A DNA stretch of 64,000 bases from Paraglaciecola mesophila (GCF_009906955.1 NZ_CP047656.1:248001-312000), one strand, 5' to 3'; counted from the stretch's first letter, positions 17,531 through 27,910 are shown. Program-made: numbers and translations. Notes: generated by a model not told the origin, from the sequence alone.

Positions 17531-19252
17531 CTAGTGTTGAGGTGGTGTTTGGTTGTGGTACTTCACCAATACGGATTTTAATGCTTCGATTTCAACGGGC
17601 TTAGTGAGGTATTCATTCATGCCTGCCTCAATACATTTAGCGCGTTCGCTGTCCATTACGTTTGCCGTGAGGGCGGCGATGGGGATATGACTAAATATCT
17701 CACCTGCTTCACCTGCTCGTATGCGCCTGGTGGCTTCGTAGCCGTCCAAATTCGGCATTTGGCAGTCCATTAGTATTAAGTCAAACTTTAATCTTTGAGA
17801 GTGTGAAAGCGTCGCAAGTGCTTCAATGCCATCATTGGCAATAAATACGTTTACGTTTAAGCCCTTTAAAATGGCGAGCATCACCTCTTGGTTGATTTCG
17901 TTATCTTCAACTAACAGAACCTGTAGCCCTTCGAAAGATACTGGAGCAGGTGGTTTGCTGGCCATTTTGTGGGTCTGGTGTGGGGGCTTTAATCTCACAG
18001 TAAAGGAAAACGTCGAGCCTTGGTTTAACTGACTTTTAACGTTTATATCGCCGCCCATTAGTTCGCATAATTGCTTTGTTATTGACAGACCTAATCCCGT
18101 TCCGCCAAATTTACGTGTGGTGGAGGAATCGGCTTGAGAAAATGAGTCGAATAGGAAGGGCAGAGCTGTCTCACTCACGCCAATACCTGTGTCGTTTATT
18201 TCTACTTTTAGCTGTAAATTATCGCCAAGTGTAACAAGATCATAATAAACGGTAATACCTCCTGACTCAGTAAATTTAATGGCATTGGATAACAGATTGT
18301 TCATGATTTGGGTGATTCGGTAGGGATCCCCCACCACATGTTTGTGATGAAAGTTGCCTTTGGATAAAGTAAGTGTAAGGCCTTTTTTACGAGCATGAAA
18401 ATGTTGATCGTGGATCAATTCTACAAAAAACTGTTCGAGGTCAAACTCCACGAGTTCAATGGTCAGTTCACCCACTTCTATTTTGGAGAAATCTAAAATA
18501 TCGTTGATGATAATCAATAATGAATCAGCGCTGCGCTTCGCGGTAGCAAGATAGTTTTTCTGATCTGTATTGAGCTCAGTTTGGGATACCAGTTCAATCA
18601 TACCGATTACCCCATTCATAGGGGTGCGGATCTCATGGCTCATATTAGCTAAAAAAGCACTTTTGGTTTCTGTGGCTGCTTTGGCTTCTAATTCATGTTG
18701 AATCGCTAAATCTCGTTCTATCTCCAACTCAATTTGCTTAGAGACCAGCTTTTTTCGAGCTAAATGAGCAAACCAACTAAGCAGCGTGCTCATGCCCATA
18801 GCAAAAAAGAAATGTTGTATTAGGGCCAATTCAAGCCAAACACTGATGGTGATCCAGCCGACCCAGTTAAACAGGATTGAAGCTGTCCAATGCAGGCGAT
18901 TTGACAACACTATGCCAGAGGCGATGATGGTGACGAATATGTTAGTGCTATGTTCTGACGCCTCAGAAAGCCACAAATGTAGAAAGCTGTTGGCGCTGGC
19001 GATGAGCAATAATATTAAAATAATCAGGCTTTGTCGCTTAGGGGGGATTTTTGCGGTGCTAAGGGCTACCGCGCCATTTAACAGTGCCGTTAATAACGTC
19101 ATCGCGCACAACACCCACTTGAATGGCTCTTGCAACACTAAATAGTGGGCCAACGTCAGAGCGCAGTATAGTACAGCGAAAAAGTAGGCTACCGGTTTAA
19201 GTAGACCATTTTTTTCATCTAGTTGTCTGATTGGAACATTGCTTTGATTCAA
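17531..19252 (-). CDS. Hybrid sensor histidine kinase
   Basis: A 573-residue membrane kinase. Several transmembrane segments span residues 20-160, followed by a coiled linker, a HisKA domain with His206 in FLANMSHEIRTPMNG, and a HATPase domain with NLLSNAIKFTE, DTGIG and GGTGLGLSI. A C-terminal receiver domain has phospho-acceptor Asp496 in LMDCQMP and Lys in LTKPVE. There is no recognisable periplasmic sensor domain and no HPt domain, so a separate phosphotransfer protein is needed. It is transcribed convergently to the SapC-like gene and has no response regulator beside it. The signal is unknown. Confidence 0.9.
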   Translation of the reverse strand: MNQSNVPIRQLDEKNGLLKPVAYFFAVLYCALTLAHYLVLQEPFKWVLCAMTLLTALLNGAVALSTAKIPPKRQSLIILILLLIASANSFLHLWLSEASEHSTNIFVTIIASGIVLSNRLHWTASILFNWVGWITISVWLELALIQHFFFAMGMSTLLSWFAHLARKKLVSKQIELEIERDLAIQHELEAKAATETKSAFLANMSHEIRTPMNGVIGMIELVSQTELNTDQKNYLATAKRSADSLLIIINDILDFSKIEVGELTIELVEFDLEQFFVELIHDQHFHARKKGLTLTLSKGNFHHKHVVGDPYRITQIMNNLLSNAIKFTESGGITVYYDLVTLGDNLQLKVEINDTGIGVSETALPFLFDSFSQADSSTTRKFGGTGLGLSITKQLCELMGGDINVKSQLNQGSTFSFTVRLKPPHQTHKMASKPPAPVSFEGLQVLLVEDNEINQEVMLAILKGLNVNVFIANDGIEALATLSHSQRLKFDLILMDCQMPNLDGYEATRRIRAGEAGEIFSHIPIAALTANVMDSERAKCIEAGMNEYLTKPVEIEALKSVLVKYHNQTPPQH

Positions 19253-19545
19253 AAGGAATAATCACTTCATTTTATGCATTAATCATATATTAGAATATTG
19301 TTAGTCTAATGTTTGCATATACTTAAGTAGAATATGCATTGTCACTCGATCTGTTATGACACCTTGTAGCATTTTATGCCATGTTTTAACCCTATTGTAT
19401 TCTCTAATATGTGTTTGCTATTTTGCACGCTAACCGTTGGTTATTAAAACACATTCGACTCTGTGAAAAGGTTAACGATTATCGCTACTTAAATTAAACA
19501 CAAAATGAGACGATAAACGCTCATTACAACTCATTAGGTCACAAC

Positions 19546-19956
19546 ATGAAAATACTCACAACGTCAGTTCTAATTGCTTTTTTATGGCTTATCAATGGCG
19601 TACAAAATGTCATTGCTAACGAAGACTACACTATTGATGGTGATAAGATTCTTGTCACTGTGGTACTCAAGCACCAGCAAGATAAAAGTCTCACTGAATT
19701 ACAGCAAAAGATGGATGAAAACCGCTTTTGGCAGTCATTTCCACCCAAAGGAGCAGAAATTGATTCTTGGTATGTCATGATGGGATTAGGCCAAGTGATC
19801 ACGGTCAAAATCCATCCAAGAGATTTACGCACACTTAATCTAGCTATCGAGAAATCGGCCTGGGGCATTTTTGATACTGATATTTATCCTACGTATGAAT
19901 TCAAGGGGATCGCTGAGTCAATAAAAGCGAAAAAAGTTGAAAAGGATAGCCAATAA
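19546..19956 (+). CDS. Secreted hypothetical protein
   Basis: A 136-residue protein of unrecognised family. An N-terminal signal peptide ends near VIANE, so it is probably periplasmic. The mature part is mixed alpha/beta with no Cys and no known motif, and ends in a lysine-rich tail. The 290 bp before it hold no other gene that I can support. It stands alone between the divergent kinase and a minus-strand membrane protein. Confidence 0.6.
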   Translation: MKILTTSVLIAFLWLINGVQNVIANEDYTIDGDKILVTVVLKHQQDKSLTELQQKMDENRFWQSFPPKGAEIDSWYVMMGLGQVITVKIHPRDLRTLNLAIEKSAWGIFDTDIYPTYEFKGIAESIKAKKVEKDSQ

Positions 19957-20150
19957 CGAGGTGATTTAAACTCGCTTTGTCCAATGAGAAGGCTTCATTC
20001 TGAATAAGGTGAGCAGGTCCATTCACCTCGCTATCTGGCAAATATAATCCTTGTTGGGTGTGCATAAAGGCCAGCTTTGTGAGCGCGCGACCATGGTGAC
20101 ACTTCACTTTTCGTTGTGAAGATTGTAGTGCTCCCGTACGATTTTTGCTG

Positions 20151-20420
20151 CTAGGGGCGTTTACGTCGAAATAAGTGAAATGGAATGCCAACCAAAAGGG
20201 CAATTAAAAAAGCGTAAATCAGCGAAAATATGACCGCTATGCCTATAAATGGCTCAGGATTATCATTCATTACCAAGTTAACCATTTGAAAAATCAGCGC
20301 AGAAAAAAGCGTAGAAACTTCAGTAGCCCAGGTGATGTTTCGCAAACATATATGCGTGATAAACGCACACACTAGGGTTACTGACAAAAATACAATTAAT
20401 CCAACCATTCCTTCATCCAT
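20151..20420 (-). CDS. Small membrane protein, hypothetical
   Basis: An 89-residue protein with three hydrophobic segments (about residues 4-24, 34-50 and 56-80) and a basic C-terminus (HLFRRKRP), consistent with an inner-membrane protein with a cytoplasmic tail. An AGGAGGC-type ribosome site lies a few bases before the start on the minus strand. Family and function not recognised. Confidence 0.6.
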   Translation of the reverse strand: MDEGMVGLIVFLSVTLVCAFITHICLRNITWATEVSTLFSALIFQMVNLVMNDNPEPFIGIAVIFSLIYAFLIALLVGIPFHLFRRKRP

Positions 20421-20663
20421 GCAGCCTCCTTTAGATTGATAGCTAAGGTGAAAAAATCAACCGTCACTGACAGCTTTATCATTAAGTTTAACCCGCCAAT
20501 TTAGCCAATATGCAACATACTAGCGAGGATATCTCGTATAAGACCTTTTGCTTATGCACTCCTTAACCAGATTTGATTTACCCTGCCTACCTTACTGCCC
20601 TTTAAAGCAAGCTTATTTGATTTTGCTGTAATGATTGTGACTACGCGGCTACCTAGGAGAAAC

Positions 20664-22163
20664 ATGAAGAATAAAATAGAAAATGAAGCGCATAGCAAAC
20701 GTGCGTCAACATCTGACAGCTACCAAGCGTTGCATCAGCCGAGCTCTGCGTTTGACAGTCGAGACGCGTATCTCGAACATGAATTGCAAATTATGCAGCC
20801 AAAACGCTGGCGGCCTAATTTACCCTTCAAAGATTATCGCTTCGAGCTTGAAGATACCATTCCGGCGCTTGCAGGAACGATAGGCAAAGTCGTTATGGTC
20901 AGCGCAATCGCAGCAACATTTGCTGGTGCTTTAGGTCTAAGTGATGCCTTTGTACTTGAGAACGTGCGTTACGAACTACTCATCGTCTCAGTATTCATAG
21001 TGCTGTTTTCTGGATTTATTTTACCCACCGCTAATTTAGCTGGTACACATGGACCGCTAATTCCTCTTATCCCTATCGTGGTGGCTGCGGGGGGGCACCC
21101 AATGGCCTTTGGACTATTAATTGGTGCCTTTGGACTAATATTGGCGTTTAGTAAAGGGGGGAGTCTACTTGCAAAACTGACCAGCAAAGGTGTATGCGGA
21201 GGGTTACTACTTTACTTAGGGTTTATCGGTACCACGTCCCAGGTGAAAAAATTGTTTGCTTGGGCCGAAAGTATTCAAATGACCCATATTGCTTTTGTTG
21301 TCATTCTTGCGACGATCTTGCTTTACGCCTTGCTTGAACATTTTAAAAAACGTTGGTTAGCCGTGCCGCTTAGTTGCATTTTGGGTGGGTTGATTGCATT
21401 TTCACTCGGTGCCCCGTTTGAGTTTCATACTGCGCCGGGATTGCCCAATATGAACCCTATGTATTGGTGGGGTGAAGATACAGGTTGGATGCTGGGTTTG
21501 CCGACCGTTGAAAGCTTTATGGTCGTGTTGCCATTTGCGATATTGGCGGTTGCTATGTGGTCACCAGATTTTTTAGGCCATCAGGTATTTCAAAAGATTA
21601 GTTACCCACAACGTACAGAAAAAGTGCAGATGAATATTGATGACACCATGTTAAGTGCGTCAGTTCGTCAAACATTTGGTTCTATATTCGGTGGAGCGAA
21701 TTTCACTTCATCTTGGGGCACATATATTGTGCCTGCTGCCATTGCTAAACGCCCCATACCGGCAGGGGCGATATTGACCGCTTTGTTTTGCGTTATTGCA
21801 GGTGTGTGGGGGTATCCGATGGATCTTGCTATTTGGCAGCCTGTGCTGTGTGTGGCGTTAATCGTTGGGGTGTTTATTCCACTGCTTGAAGCGGGTATGG
21901 AAATGACCAGAGAGGGTAAAACGACACAGTCAGCGGCAATCGTTGTTTTTGCCTCATCTTTAGTAAACCCAGCATTTGGTTGGTCACTGACCATGCTACT
22001 GGATAATCTAGGTTTAATTGGCTGTAAAGCGCGCAGTGCCGAGTTAACGCGGATGAGTCGCTGGATCATCCCGCTTGCAATGTTCGTGATACTCACCAGT
22101 GTTATGGCAATGGTGGGAATGTTGCCAGGAATACCCGCCTTGTTAGAGAGTTTTCGCCATTAA
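20664..22163 (+). CDS. DUF3360 family membrane permease
   Basis: A multi-pass inner-membrane protein of about 499 residues, matching the DUF3360 family of putative anion or solute transporters related to the SulP/NCS2 fold. A hydrophilic N-terminus of about 75 residues precedes some 10-12 hydrophobic segments. The conserved-looking stretch ILPTANLAGTHGPLIPLIP lies in the first third and FGGANFTSSWGTY in the second half. ATG 20664 follows AGGAGA closely, so the upstream TTG frame start is not used. The substrate is unknown and no enzyme gene accompanies it. Confidence 0.75.
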   Translation: MKNKIENEAHSKRASTSDSYQALHQPSSAFDSRDAYLEHELQIMQPKRWRPNLPFKDYRFELEDTIPALAGTIGKVVMVSAIAATFAGALGLSDAFVLENVRYELLIVSVFIVLFSGFILPTANLAGTHGPLIPLIPIVVAAGGHPMAFGLLIGAFGLILAFSKGGSLLAKLTSKGVCGGLLLYLGFIGTTSQVKKLFAWAESIQMTHIAFVVILATILLYALLEHFKKRWLAVPLSCILGGLIAFSLGAPFEFHTAPGLPNMNPMYWWGEDTGWMLGLPTVESFMVVLPFAILAVAMWSPDFLGHQVFQKISYPQRTEKVQMNIDDTMLSASVRQTFGSIFGGANFTSSWGTYIVPAAIAKRPIPAGAILTALFCVIAGVWGYPMDLAIWQPVLCVALIVGVFIPLLEAGMEMTREGKTTQSAAIVVFASSLVNPAFGWSLTMLLDNLGLIGCKARSAELTRMSRWIIPLAMFVILTSVMAMVGMLPGIPALLESFRH

Positions 22164-22399
22164 CAATAGAATTTATCGTTAGCAGCGATACAAGCGAGGT
22201 GAAAGATACATCGTTAATTACACGATTTTAAGCAGTCAGACGGTGTAATACACTTGTGAACGCCTCTGGCTGACGTTTTCGCTTTTGCGAGCAAGAACCG
22301 TGTGATATTTAAATAGACTAAAGTAGTATTATCTTGTTGGTTTGAACCCAGAGCTAAGGGATAATAGCCGTCGATATTTTTGGTCTATCTGGTTTCTTT

Positions 22400-23122
22400 A
22401 TGCGCTTCTTTTTTCACGCTGCAATGTTAGTTTTGGGTTTTATTTCTGCTTCCACAAATGCGCAAGAGATCATTCGAAGCTCCGTATCCAAAGAGTTTAT
22501 GAACGGTTTACAGGTTAAGTACCTAAAGAATATTGCAATGCATATGAATATGGAAATTGAAATTTTACCTATGCCTTTTGCGAGGCGCATAAAGGAATTG
22601 CGCCAAGGTAATCTAGACATGCTTGTTGGCTTACAACGTGAAGATGAGGACCAAGACGAAGTGGTTTATATCGCTCCAAGTTATGAAACCCTAAGGCATA
22701 CCTTTTTTGTACGTAAACCCGATTTAGATCAGCTCGTGAATTTTAACGATTTACGTAAGTTGCGTATTGGCGTGACTCGAAATGCAAAGTATTTCGAGCG
22801 ATTTAACCGAGAAACAGAATTAATAATGGTTCCTGTATCAACCCTTGCACAAAAAGTTGCGCTATTACAAAAAGGACGAATTGATACCTTTATTCATTTC
22901 CAAGAAAGTGCGTTGCCCCTGATCCGCAAGATGGGTTTGCAAGATGAAATAGTGTTAGCGCAATACCAGCCCATAGAAGTGAATAACTATTACGTCACTA
23001 TCAGTCAAAACTCACCGTTAATTAAGCAAAAACATTTGGTTGAGTCCGCCGTGCGCACAGCGATTGCTAACGGTGAGTTTGCGACTATTCGCCGCCAACA
23101 TTATTTATCCCGAGCGGACTGA
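22400..23122 (+). CDS. Periplasmic solute-binding-like protein (SBP family 3 type)
   Basis: A 240-residue protein with an N-terminal signal peptide (cleavage near TNAQE) and a type 3 solute-binding fold: an early SSVSKEFMNGLQVKYLKNIA segment, a hinge LRIGVTRNAKYFERF and a final helix. No ABC permease or ATPase gene is adjacent, and many such orphan proteins in Alteromonadales act as sensors or have unknown roles. The start is ATG at 22400, with no strong Shine-Dalgarno. Confidence 0.65.
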   Translation: MRFFFHAAMLVLGFISASTNAQEIIRSSVSKEFMNGLQVKYLKNIAMHMNMEIEILPMPFARRIKELRQGNLDMLVGLQREDEDQDEVVYIAPSYETLRHTFFVRKPDLDQLVNFNDLRKLRIGVTRNAKYFERFNRETELIMVPVSTLAQKVALLQKGRIDTFIHFQESALPLIRKMGLQDEIVLAQYQPIEVNNYYVTISQNSPLIKQKHLVESAVRTAIANGEFATIRRQHYLSRAD

Positions 23123-23200
23123 GATGCCTGGCCGCGGTCGAAGCGCAAGCCATGGCCCGACTACCCGTCAATTTGTCACAACTGTAAGTAATGTTGTGTG

Positions 23201-24565
23201 TTAAATGCTTAGTTCAATAGGGGTATGTTCTTGTTTTCGCTGTATATGGCGTAAGCGTAATCCGAGTAAAATAGCCGCCGAGGTTAATCCGCAAATAAAC
23301 CCTATCCAAAACCCTGCCGCTGCCATGCGCGGGACCAGCCAATCCGTTAGGGCTAAAACACACCCTATAGTCATTCCGATTAACCAATATGATATAAAGC
23401 TTAAGTAAAACATGGCTGCGGTATCTTTATACCCGCGCAATGCCGTAGCCGATATGACTTGAATCGCGTCTGAAAACTGAAACACCGCGGCGAGTAACAT
23501 AAGCCCAGCCGCCATATTAATTACCTCAGCATTGTTACTGTAAAGTTCACCAATGTGCACGCGCGCGAGATAGGTTATGGTGGCGGTTAAGGTGGCAGTG
23601 GTTAACCCGATCAATAATGCTGCGTGGGTCGCTGTTTTTGCTTGAGTCGGTTTGTTTTCACCTAGTAAATGGCTTACCCGAATACTCGTGGCCATACCTA
23701 AGCTCAGCGGGATCATGAACATTAATGCAGAAAAATTCAATGCGACCTGGTGGGCAGCGACTATGGTTGGGCCAAATGGGGCGAGTAATATGGCGACCAC
23801 AGCAAAAAGTGTTACTTCAAATAAAATGGTGAGCGCTATGGGGAGACCGAGTTTCAGACTGGCCCAAATGTCACGCATATTTGGTGCGAATATACGGGTA
23901 TATAGTGCGTAAGGTTGTAGCTTTTTGGCGTTGAGAGAGTAAATCCAAGTGGCAAACATCATCGCTAAAAACACTAAGCCCGTCGCGATGCCGCAACCAG
24001 CCCCTCCAAAGGCGGGTAAACCAAGTTTGCCGTATATAAATACATAGTTAGCTGGAATATTAACCAGCAAACCAATGAGCATAATGATCATACTGGGTTT
24101 GGTTATAGACAAGCCTTCACATACATTTCGCAGTACCTGATACAAAGCAAAAGCAGGCATGGAATACAAAACGTAACGTACGTAATCTATTGTGATATTG
24201 CGCAGTTCGGTTTCCATCTCTATCAGGGAAAAGAAAAACTCTAAAAAGATACTAAGTACAAGAGCCAGCGCAGCGAAAAATAATGCCAACCACATCACCT
24301 GATAACTTGCATTGGCAACTTTATCTAGCTGCTTGGCACCATTGAAGCGCGAAATAATCGGTGGTAATGCCAGTGTTAGACCTTGAATAAACACTAGTAT
24401 AGGCATGGTAAAGCTAAAGCCTATAGCAACAGCGGCCATGTCCGTGGCAGAAAAACGTCCAGCCATGATGGTATCTGACACACCCATTAAGGTTTGGGTG
24501 ACTTGTGCGATTAATAAAGGCCATGCGAGGTGGGCTAACGCTTTAAATTCTATTTTTAAGGTCAC
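23201..24565 (-). CDS. MATE family efflux transporter (NorM-like)
   Basis: A 454-residue inner-membrane antiporter with twelve predicted transmembrane segments in two MatE repeats. The N-terminal PLLIAQVTQTLMGVSDTIMAGR and the middle VAAHQVALNFSALMFMIPLSLGMATSIRV are typical of NorM/DinF-type cation-coupled multidrug exporters. The start is GTG at 24565, immediately adjacent to the stop of moeA, so the two are probably cotranscribed although functionally unrelated. Substrate not predictable. Confidence 0.88.
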   Translation of the reverse strand: MTLKIEFKALAHLAWPLLIAQVTQTLMGVSDTIMAGRFSATDMAAVAIGFSFTMPILVFIQGLTLALPPIISRFNGAKQLDKVANASYQVMWLALFFAALALVLSIFLEFFFSLIEMETELRNITIDYVRYVLYSMPAFALYQVLRNVCEGLSITKPSMIIMLIGLLVNIPANYVFIYGKLGLPAFGGAGCGIATGLVFLAMMFATWIYSLNAKKLQPYALYTRIFAPNMRDIWASLKLGLPIALTILFEVTLFAVVAILLAPFGPTIVAAHQVALNFSALMFMIPLSLGMATSIRVSHLLGENKPTQAKTATHAALLIGLTTATLTATITYLARVHIGELYSNNAEVINMAAGLMLLAAVFQFSDAIQVISATALRGYKDTAAMFYLSFISYWLIGMTIGCVLALTDWLVPRMAAAGFWIGFICGLTSAAILLGLRLRHIQRKQEHTPIELSI

Positions 24566-25810
24566 TTAATATGCCAATAAAGTAAAAGGTTGAATGTGTA
24601 CTGTGCTACCTTGGGCTACGCTGCACGCATCTTGCGCTAGCACGATATAGCAATTTGCATGAGCGATACTGCTCATCACGCCTGAGCCTTGTTTGCCATT
24701 AGGGCTAACAAATAACTGTCCGTTTTCATCAATACGATAAATACCACGCTGATAATCAGCACGCCCTGGCACTTTACGAATATCGCAATCTGCGGTTGCC
24801 GCTAGAACCAGAGGTTCACTGGGGGTTTGACCTGATAACACTTCAAGCACAGGTTTAACTAATTGCTCGAACGTGACGTAAGAAGAAACAGGGTTACCCG
24901 GTAAGCCGCAAAACCATGCCTTTGCCAATTTACCGAAGGCAAACGGTTTGCCTGGTTTGATTGCGACTTTCCAAAAATTAACCTCGCCGAGTGATTGCAA
25001 CACGTCTTTCACGTAATCGGCATCGCCAACGGACACTCCTCCGCATGACAACACCAGATCGCACTGGTCATCCGCTTTTTCGAATATGCGCCGCAAAGTG
25101 TCGAGTTTGTCTTCAACAATGCCAAAATCAATCACTTGTGCACCAAACGCCTCCAACATGGCATGCAAGGCATAGCGGTTACTTTCAAATATTTGTCCGT
25201 TTTGAAGTGTATCCCCAGGAGACACCAACTCGTCACCGGTGGCGATTAGCCCCACCTTTATTTTGCGTACCACGCTAACGCGGGCCACACCAACAGAGGC
25301 GAGCAAAGACAGGTGCGCAGGCTTTAGCCGTGTGCCGGCTCGAAGAACAACAGCCCCTTGGCGAATATCTTCGCCAGCACGGCGGATACTATTACCCACC
25401 TTGGGACGCTGCGTAAACTGAATATGCTTAGCAGGCTCATTAAGTGCGACTGTGTTTTCCTGCATCACCACGGCATCTGCGCCTTTAGGGATCACCGCAC
25501 CTGTCATAATCCGCACGCATTGGCCCGATTGAACAGTGCCAGAGTAGGGGATACCAGCAAAGGCGGTTCCTATTCGTTCAAGCGTGTCCGTTTGTTGTAG
25601 ATCCGCTGCTATCATTGCGTAACCGTCCATAGCGGAGTTATCGCCAGGAGGGACATTAACGGTAGATATAACGTCTTTCGCTAAAATACGCCCATTAGCT
25701 TGCATTAAATCAGATTGTTCTTGTTCAGCTATCGCTGAAATAACATCGCGCATTTTGTCTAAAGCGTGTGATAAGGGTAACAAACCTGGGTTGTCGCAAC
25801 TGGCAATCAT
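24566..25810 (-). CDS. moeA: Molybdopterin molybdenumtransferase MoeA
   Basis: MoeA of 414 residues inserts molybdate into adenylylated molybdopterin, completing molybdenum cofactor. Features include an early PPGDNSAMDGYA, GAVIPKGADAVVMQE, VGLIATGDELV, the catalytic loop SCGGVSVGDADYVKDVL, KPGKPFAFG and LPGNPVSSYVTF. It is cytosolic. It lies downstream of moeB across a 140-bp gap and just before the MATE gene. The presence of nitrate reductase and xanthine dehydrogenase, both molybdoenzymes, in this window explains its location. Confidence 0.95.
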   Translation of the reverse strand: MIASCDNPGLLPLSHALDKMRDVISAIAEQEQSDLMQANGRILAKDVISTVNVPPGDNSAMDGYAMIAADLQQTDTLERIGTAFAGIPYSGTVQSGQCVRIMTGAVIPKGADAVVMQENTVALNEPAKHIQFTQRPKVGNSIRRAGEDIRQGAVVLRAGTRLKPAHLSLLASVGVARVSVVRKIKVGLIATGDELVSPGDTLQNGQIFESNRYALHAMLEAFGAQVIDFGIVEDKLDTLRRIFEKADDQCDLVLSCGGVSVGDADYVKDVLQSLGEVNFWKVAIKPGKPFAFGKLAKAWFCGLPGNPVSSYVTFEQLVKPVLEVLSGQTPSEPLVLAATADCDIRKVPGRADYQRGIYRIDENGQLFVSPNGKQGSGVMSSIAHANCYIVLAQDACSVAQGSTVHIQPFTLLAY

Positions 25811-25953
25811 AATAAAAACACTACTTAATTGAGGAGTTCCTTAGCCGACCAATGTTACTGTCAAGGGCCCTATAACGAAAGGCTAAACGTGAAATAAATC
25901 TGCAAGGATTTATGTCTAGGATTTTAATTTCATGTGCCTATTCTGTAGAGGAT

Positions 25954-26718
25954 TTATTTATGATGCGCACAAACATCACAATGCGGATTTTTAGGAATAG
26001 AAAAGCGCTGAAACTCTGACGATTTAGCGTCGAAAAGCTGTAAAACACCGGTTAATAGCTCACCAGCACCGGTTAAATATTTAATGGCTTCTAATGCTTG
26101 CAGATTACCAATGATACCCACCAATGGAGGGATAACCCCTGCTTCCATACAGGTTAGCTGTTGCTCAGGAAATACCTGACTTAAACACTGATAACAAGGG
26201 CCTTTATTATCCATTAGATAGGTACTAACTTGCCCTTCAAAGCGAATGGCAGCGCCGCTAATTAACGGCGTTCGATTGGAATAACAAAGCCTGTTAATTT
26301 GCTGGCGAGTGGCTAAATTGTCGCTGCAATCAAGTACCACATTGTGTTTAGCAATTTGTTGGCTTAATGCATTATCGTCTAAGCGCAAATCAATGGTATT
26401 GATAATACACTGACTGTTATTGGCTAACAGACTTGCTTTGGCAGACACTACTTTTTTAACACCAATATCTTGTTCAGTATGAAGTACCTGACGATGCAAA
26501 TTAGACAGCTCAACCTGGTCGTCATCCACCAAGGTGAGTTCGCCTGTTCCGGCGCTTACCACGTACTGGGCCGCAGCGCAGCCAAGTCCACCAGCACCAA
26601 TAATCAGAACCTTAGCTGCCATCAGTGCCTCTTGGCCTTCAAGATCAATACCTGGTAGCAAAATTTGCCTTGCGTAACGCAAGGCAAGATTTTTGGTGAG
26701 AACAGGGAAGTGTTCCAT
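25954..26718 (-). CDS. moeB: Molybdopterin-synthase adenylyltransferase MoeB
   Basis: An E1-like adenylyltransferase of about 254 residues that activates the C-terminus of MoaD with ATP. It shows the ATP-binding GAGGLGCAAAQYV, DDDQVELSNLHRQ, CSDN, and two zinc CxxC pairs (CYQC, and CDVC near the end). The ATG at 26718 aligns with the usual MoeB N-terminus; a GTG at 26739 gives seven extra residues and cannot be excluded. It follows the TraB-like gene closely on the minus strand. ThiF is a close relative, but the match to MoeB is better and moeA is next door. Confidence 0.9.
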   Translation of the reverse strand: MEHFPVLTKNLALRYARQILLPGIDLEGQEALMAAKVLIIGAGGLGCAAAQYVVSAGTGELTLVDDDQVELSNLHRQVLHTEQDIGVKKVVSAKASLLANNSQCIINTIDLRLDDNALSQQIAKHNVVLDCSDNLATRQQINRLCYSNRTPLISGAAIRFEGQVSTYLMDNKGPCYQCLSQVFPEQQLTCMEAGVIPPLVGIIGNLQALEAIKYLTGAGELLTGVLQLFDAKSSEFQRFSIPKNPHCDVCAHHK

Positions 26719-26749
26719 TGCTTTACTATGGCTTATCACGCTAGCTAAG

Positions 26750-27619
26750 TTACAGCTTTTCTATACTGTAACCCTGCGCTTTTAATTGGGTTAAAACGCT
26801 GTCTTCACCTGCTAAATGCATGGCGCCTACTAGTACAAACTCAACGTCAGCGGTTTTAAGCATGTCTTGTATGTGAGGCATCCAATTGGCGTTTCTGGTA
26901 ACGATTAAATCTTGGTAAATTTGTGCATAGTCTTTTTTAAAAGGCACGATACTTAGGTCAGCTAATTTTTGCATATCACCTTCGCGCCAACTGGTGCGCA
27001 TGTCACCTATCATAGTGGGCATTTTTTTTATGTCACGCAGGGTATATTCAATAAGCGCATCGTTATCGTCGCCGCCTAAATTTGCTAAAAAGCTAAGCTG
27101 TTCATCTGGGGTTTCGAGCCACTGAATGGTTTTGCCCGCTTCGGAGCCTTTATCTGCGTAAAATTGATCGACCCCTTCACTGGTAAAGCCAAGTCCTTGC
27201 AGTTCAATAATGCTAAGTGTGATACTAATGAGACTGGGCTTCATAGCCGCCATTTGCGCAATCGGAATACCGCGCTGGGCAAGGTGTGTTTCTAGCTTGC
27301 TGTAATTTTGCTCTGACAAATCATCTTGTAAAGAGCGGCCATCTGTATACGTCATCATCCCTAACATTTTTTGCTGAAATTCAACCGTCTTTACCGCTGC
27401 CATGTCTGTTTCAAACACCAAGGTCGATGCTTGGTTATAAGCCGTGTCATATGCTTCAGGCAAAGGGTAATCCTCTGGTGCGAGGATATGAATGGTACCG
27501 CCGATATATAAGCTGTGTTCCCCAGACGTGACTTTCCAGACGGATGCCGCATCAACCGATGCAGTAAAAATGGAAACAGCTGCAACCAATGGCAGTGAAA
27601 ATGAGCGAAGTAGTGACAT
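26750..27619 (-). CDS. TraB/GumN family protein, exported
   Basis: A 289-residue TraB/GumN family protein with a signal peptide ending near VDA. The conserved GTIHILAPEDYPLP is near the start of the mature part, and VGAMHLAGEDSVL is near the C-terminus; the paired GxxH motifs are thought to bind metal. Family members may be metalloproteases or hydrolases of unclear substrate; function in this organism is unknown. It is transcribed with moeB, about 30 bp apart, and divergently from nirB. Confidence 0.82.
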   Translation of the reverse strand: MSLLRSFSLPLVAAVSIFTASVDAASVWKVTSGEHSLYIGGTIHILAPEDYPLPEAYDTAYNQASTLVFETDMAAVKTVEFQQKMLGMMTYTDGRSLQDDLSEQNYSKLETHLAQRGIPIAQMAAMKPSLISITLSIIELQGLGFTSEGVDQFYADKGSEAGKTIQWLETPDEQLSFLANLGGDDNDALIEYTLRDIKKMPTMIGDMRTSWREGDMQKLADLSIVPFKKDYAQIYQDLIVTRNANWMPHIQDMLKTADVEFVLVGAMHLAGEDSVLTQLKAQGYSIEKL

Positions 27620-27760
27620 AAAAGGTGTCTTCCTTTACATAAGTATTGTTCTGCCGTTTTGATTAAAACAGCGCCTAGGGATAAATGTAACCCAGTTGTT
27701 AAGCTAGCAGTGTGCCGCTTTTATCGATGCAAAGGAAATAAAATGCACACTTTTCCATTT

Positions 27761-27772
27761 GTTTGTACAAAC
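27761..27772. promoter_or_regulatory. Perfect palindrome upstream of the TraB-like gene and nirB
   Basis: GTTTGTACAAAC is a 12-bp perfect inverted repeat in the divergent intergenic region, 142 bp before the TraB-like gene. No other copy was noticed. Possible operator of unknown regulator. Confidence 0.3.
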
Positions 27773-27910
27773 TATCGACAATAAAAGCATATTTTGCACG
27801 CGTTTGTGAATTTATCCCCTGATGCAGTATTTTTCAGCGTATTTGGGAGCACTAACTGAGTCGCACCTAATGTATTTACCCATTAACCAGATGCTCCATT
27901 TTAGTCTGAT

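Noticed and set aside
19901..20203. 100-residue minus-strand frame
   Set aside because: It overlaps the ends of both neighbouring genes, which have signal or membrane features; no motif of its own.
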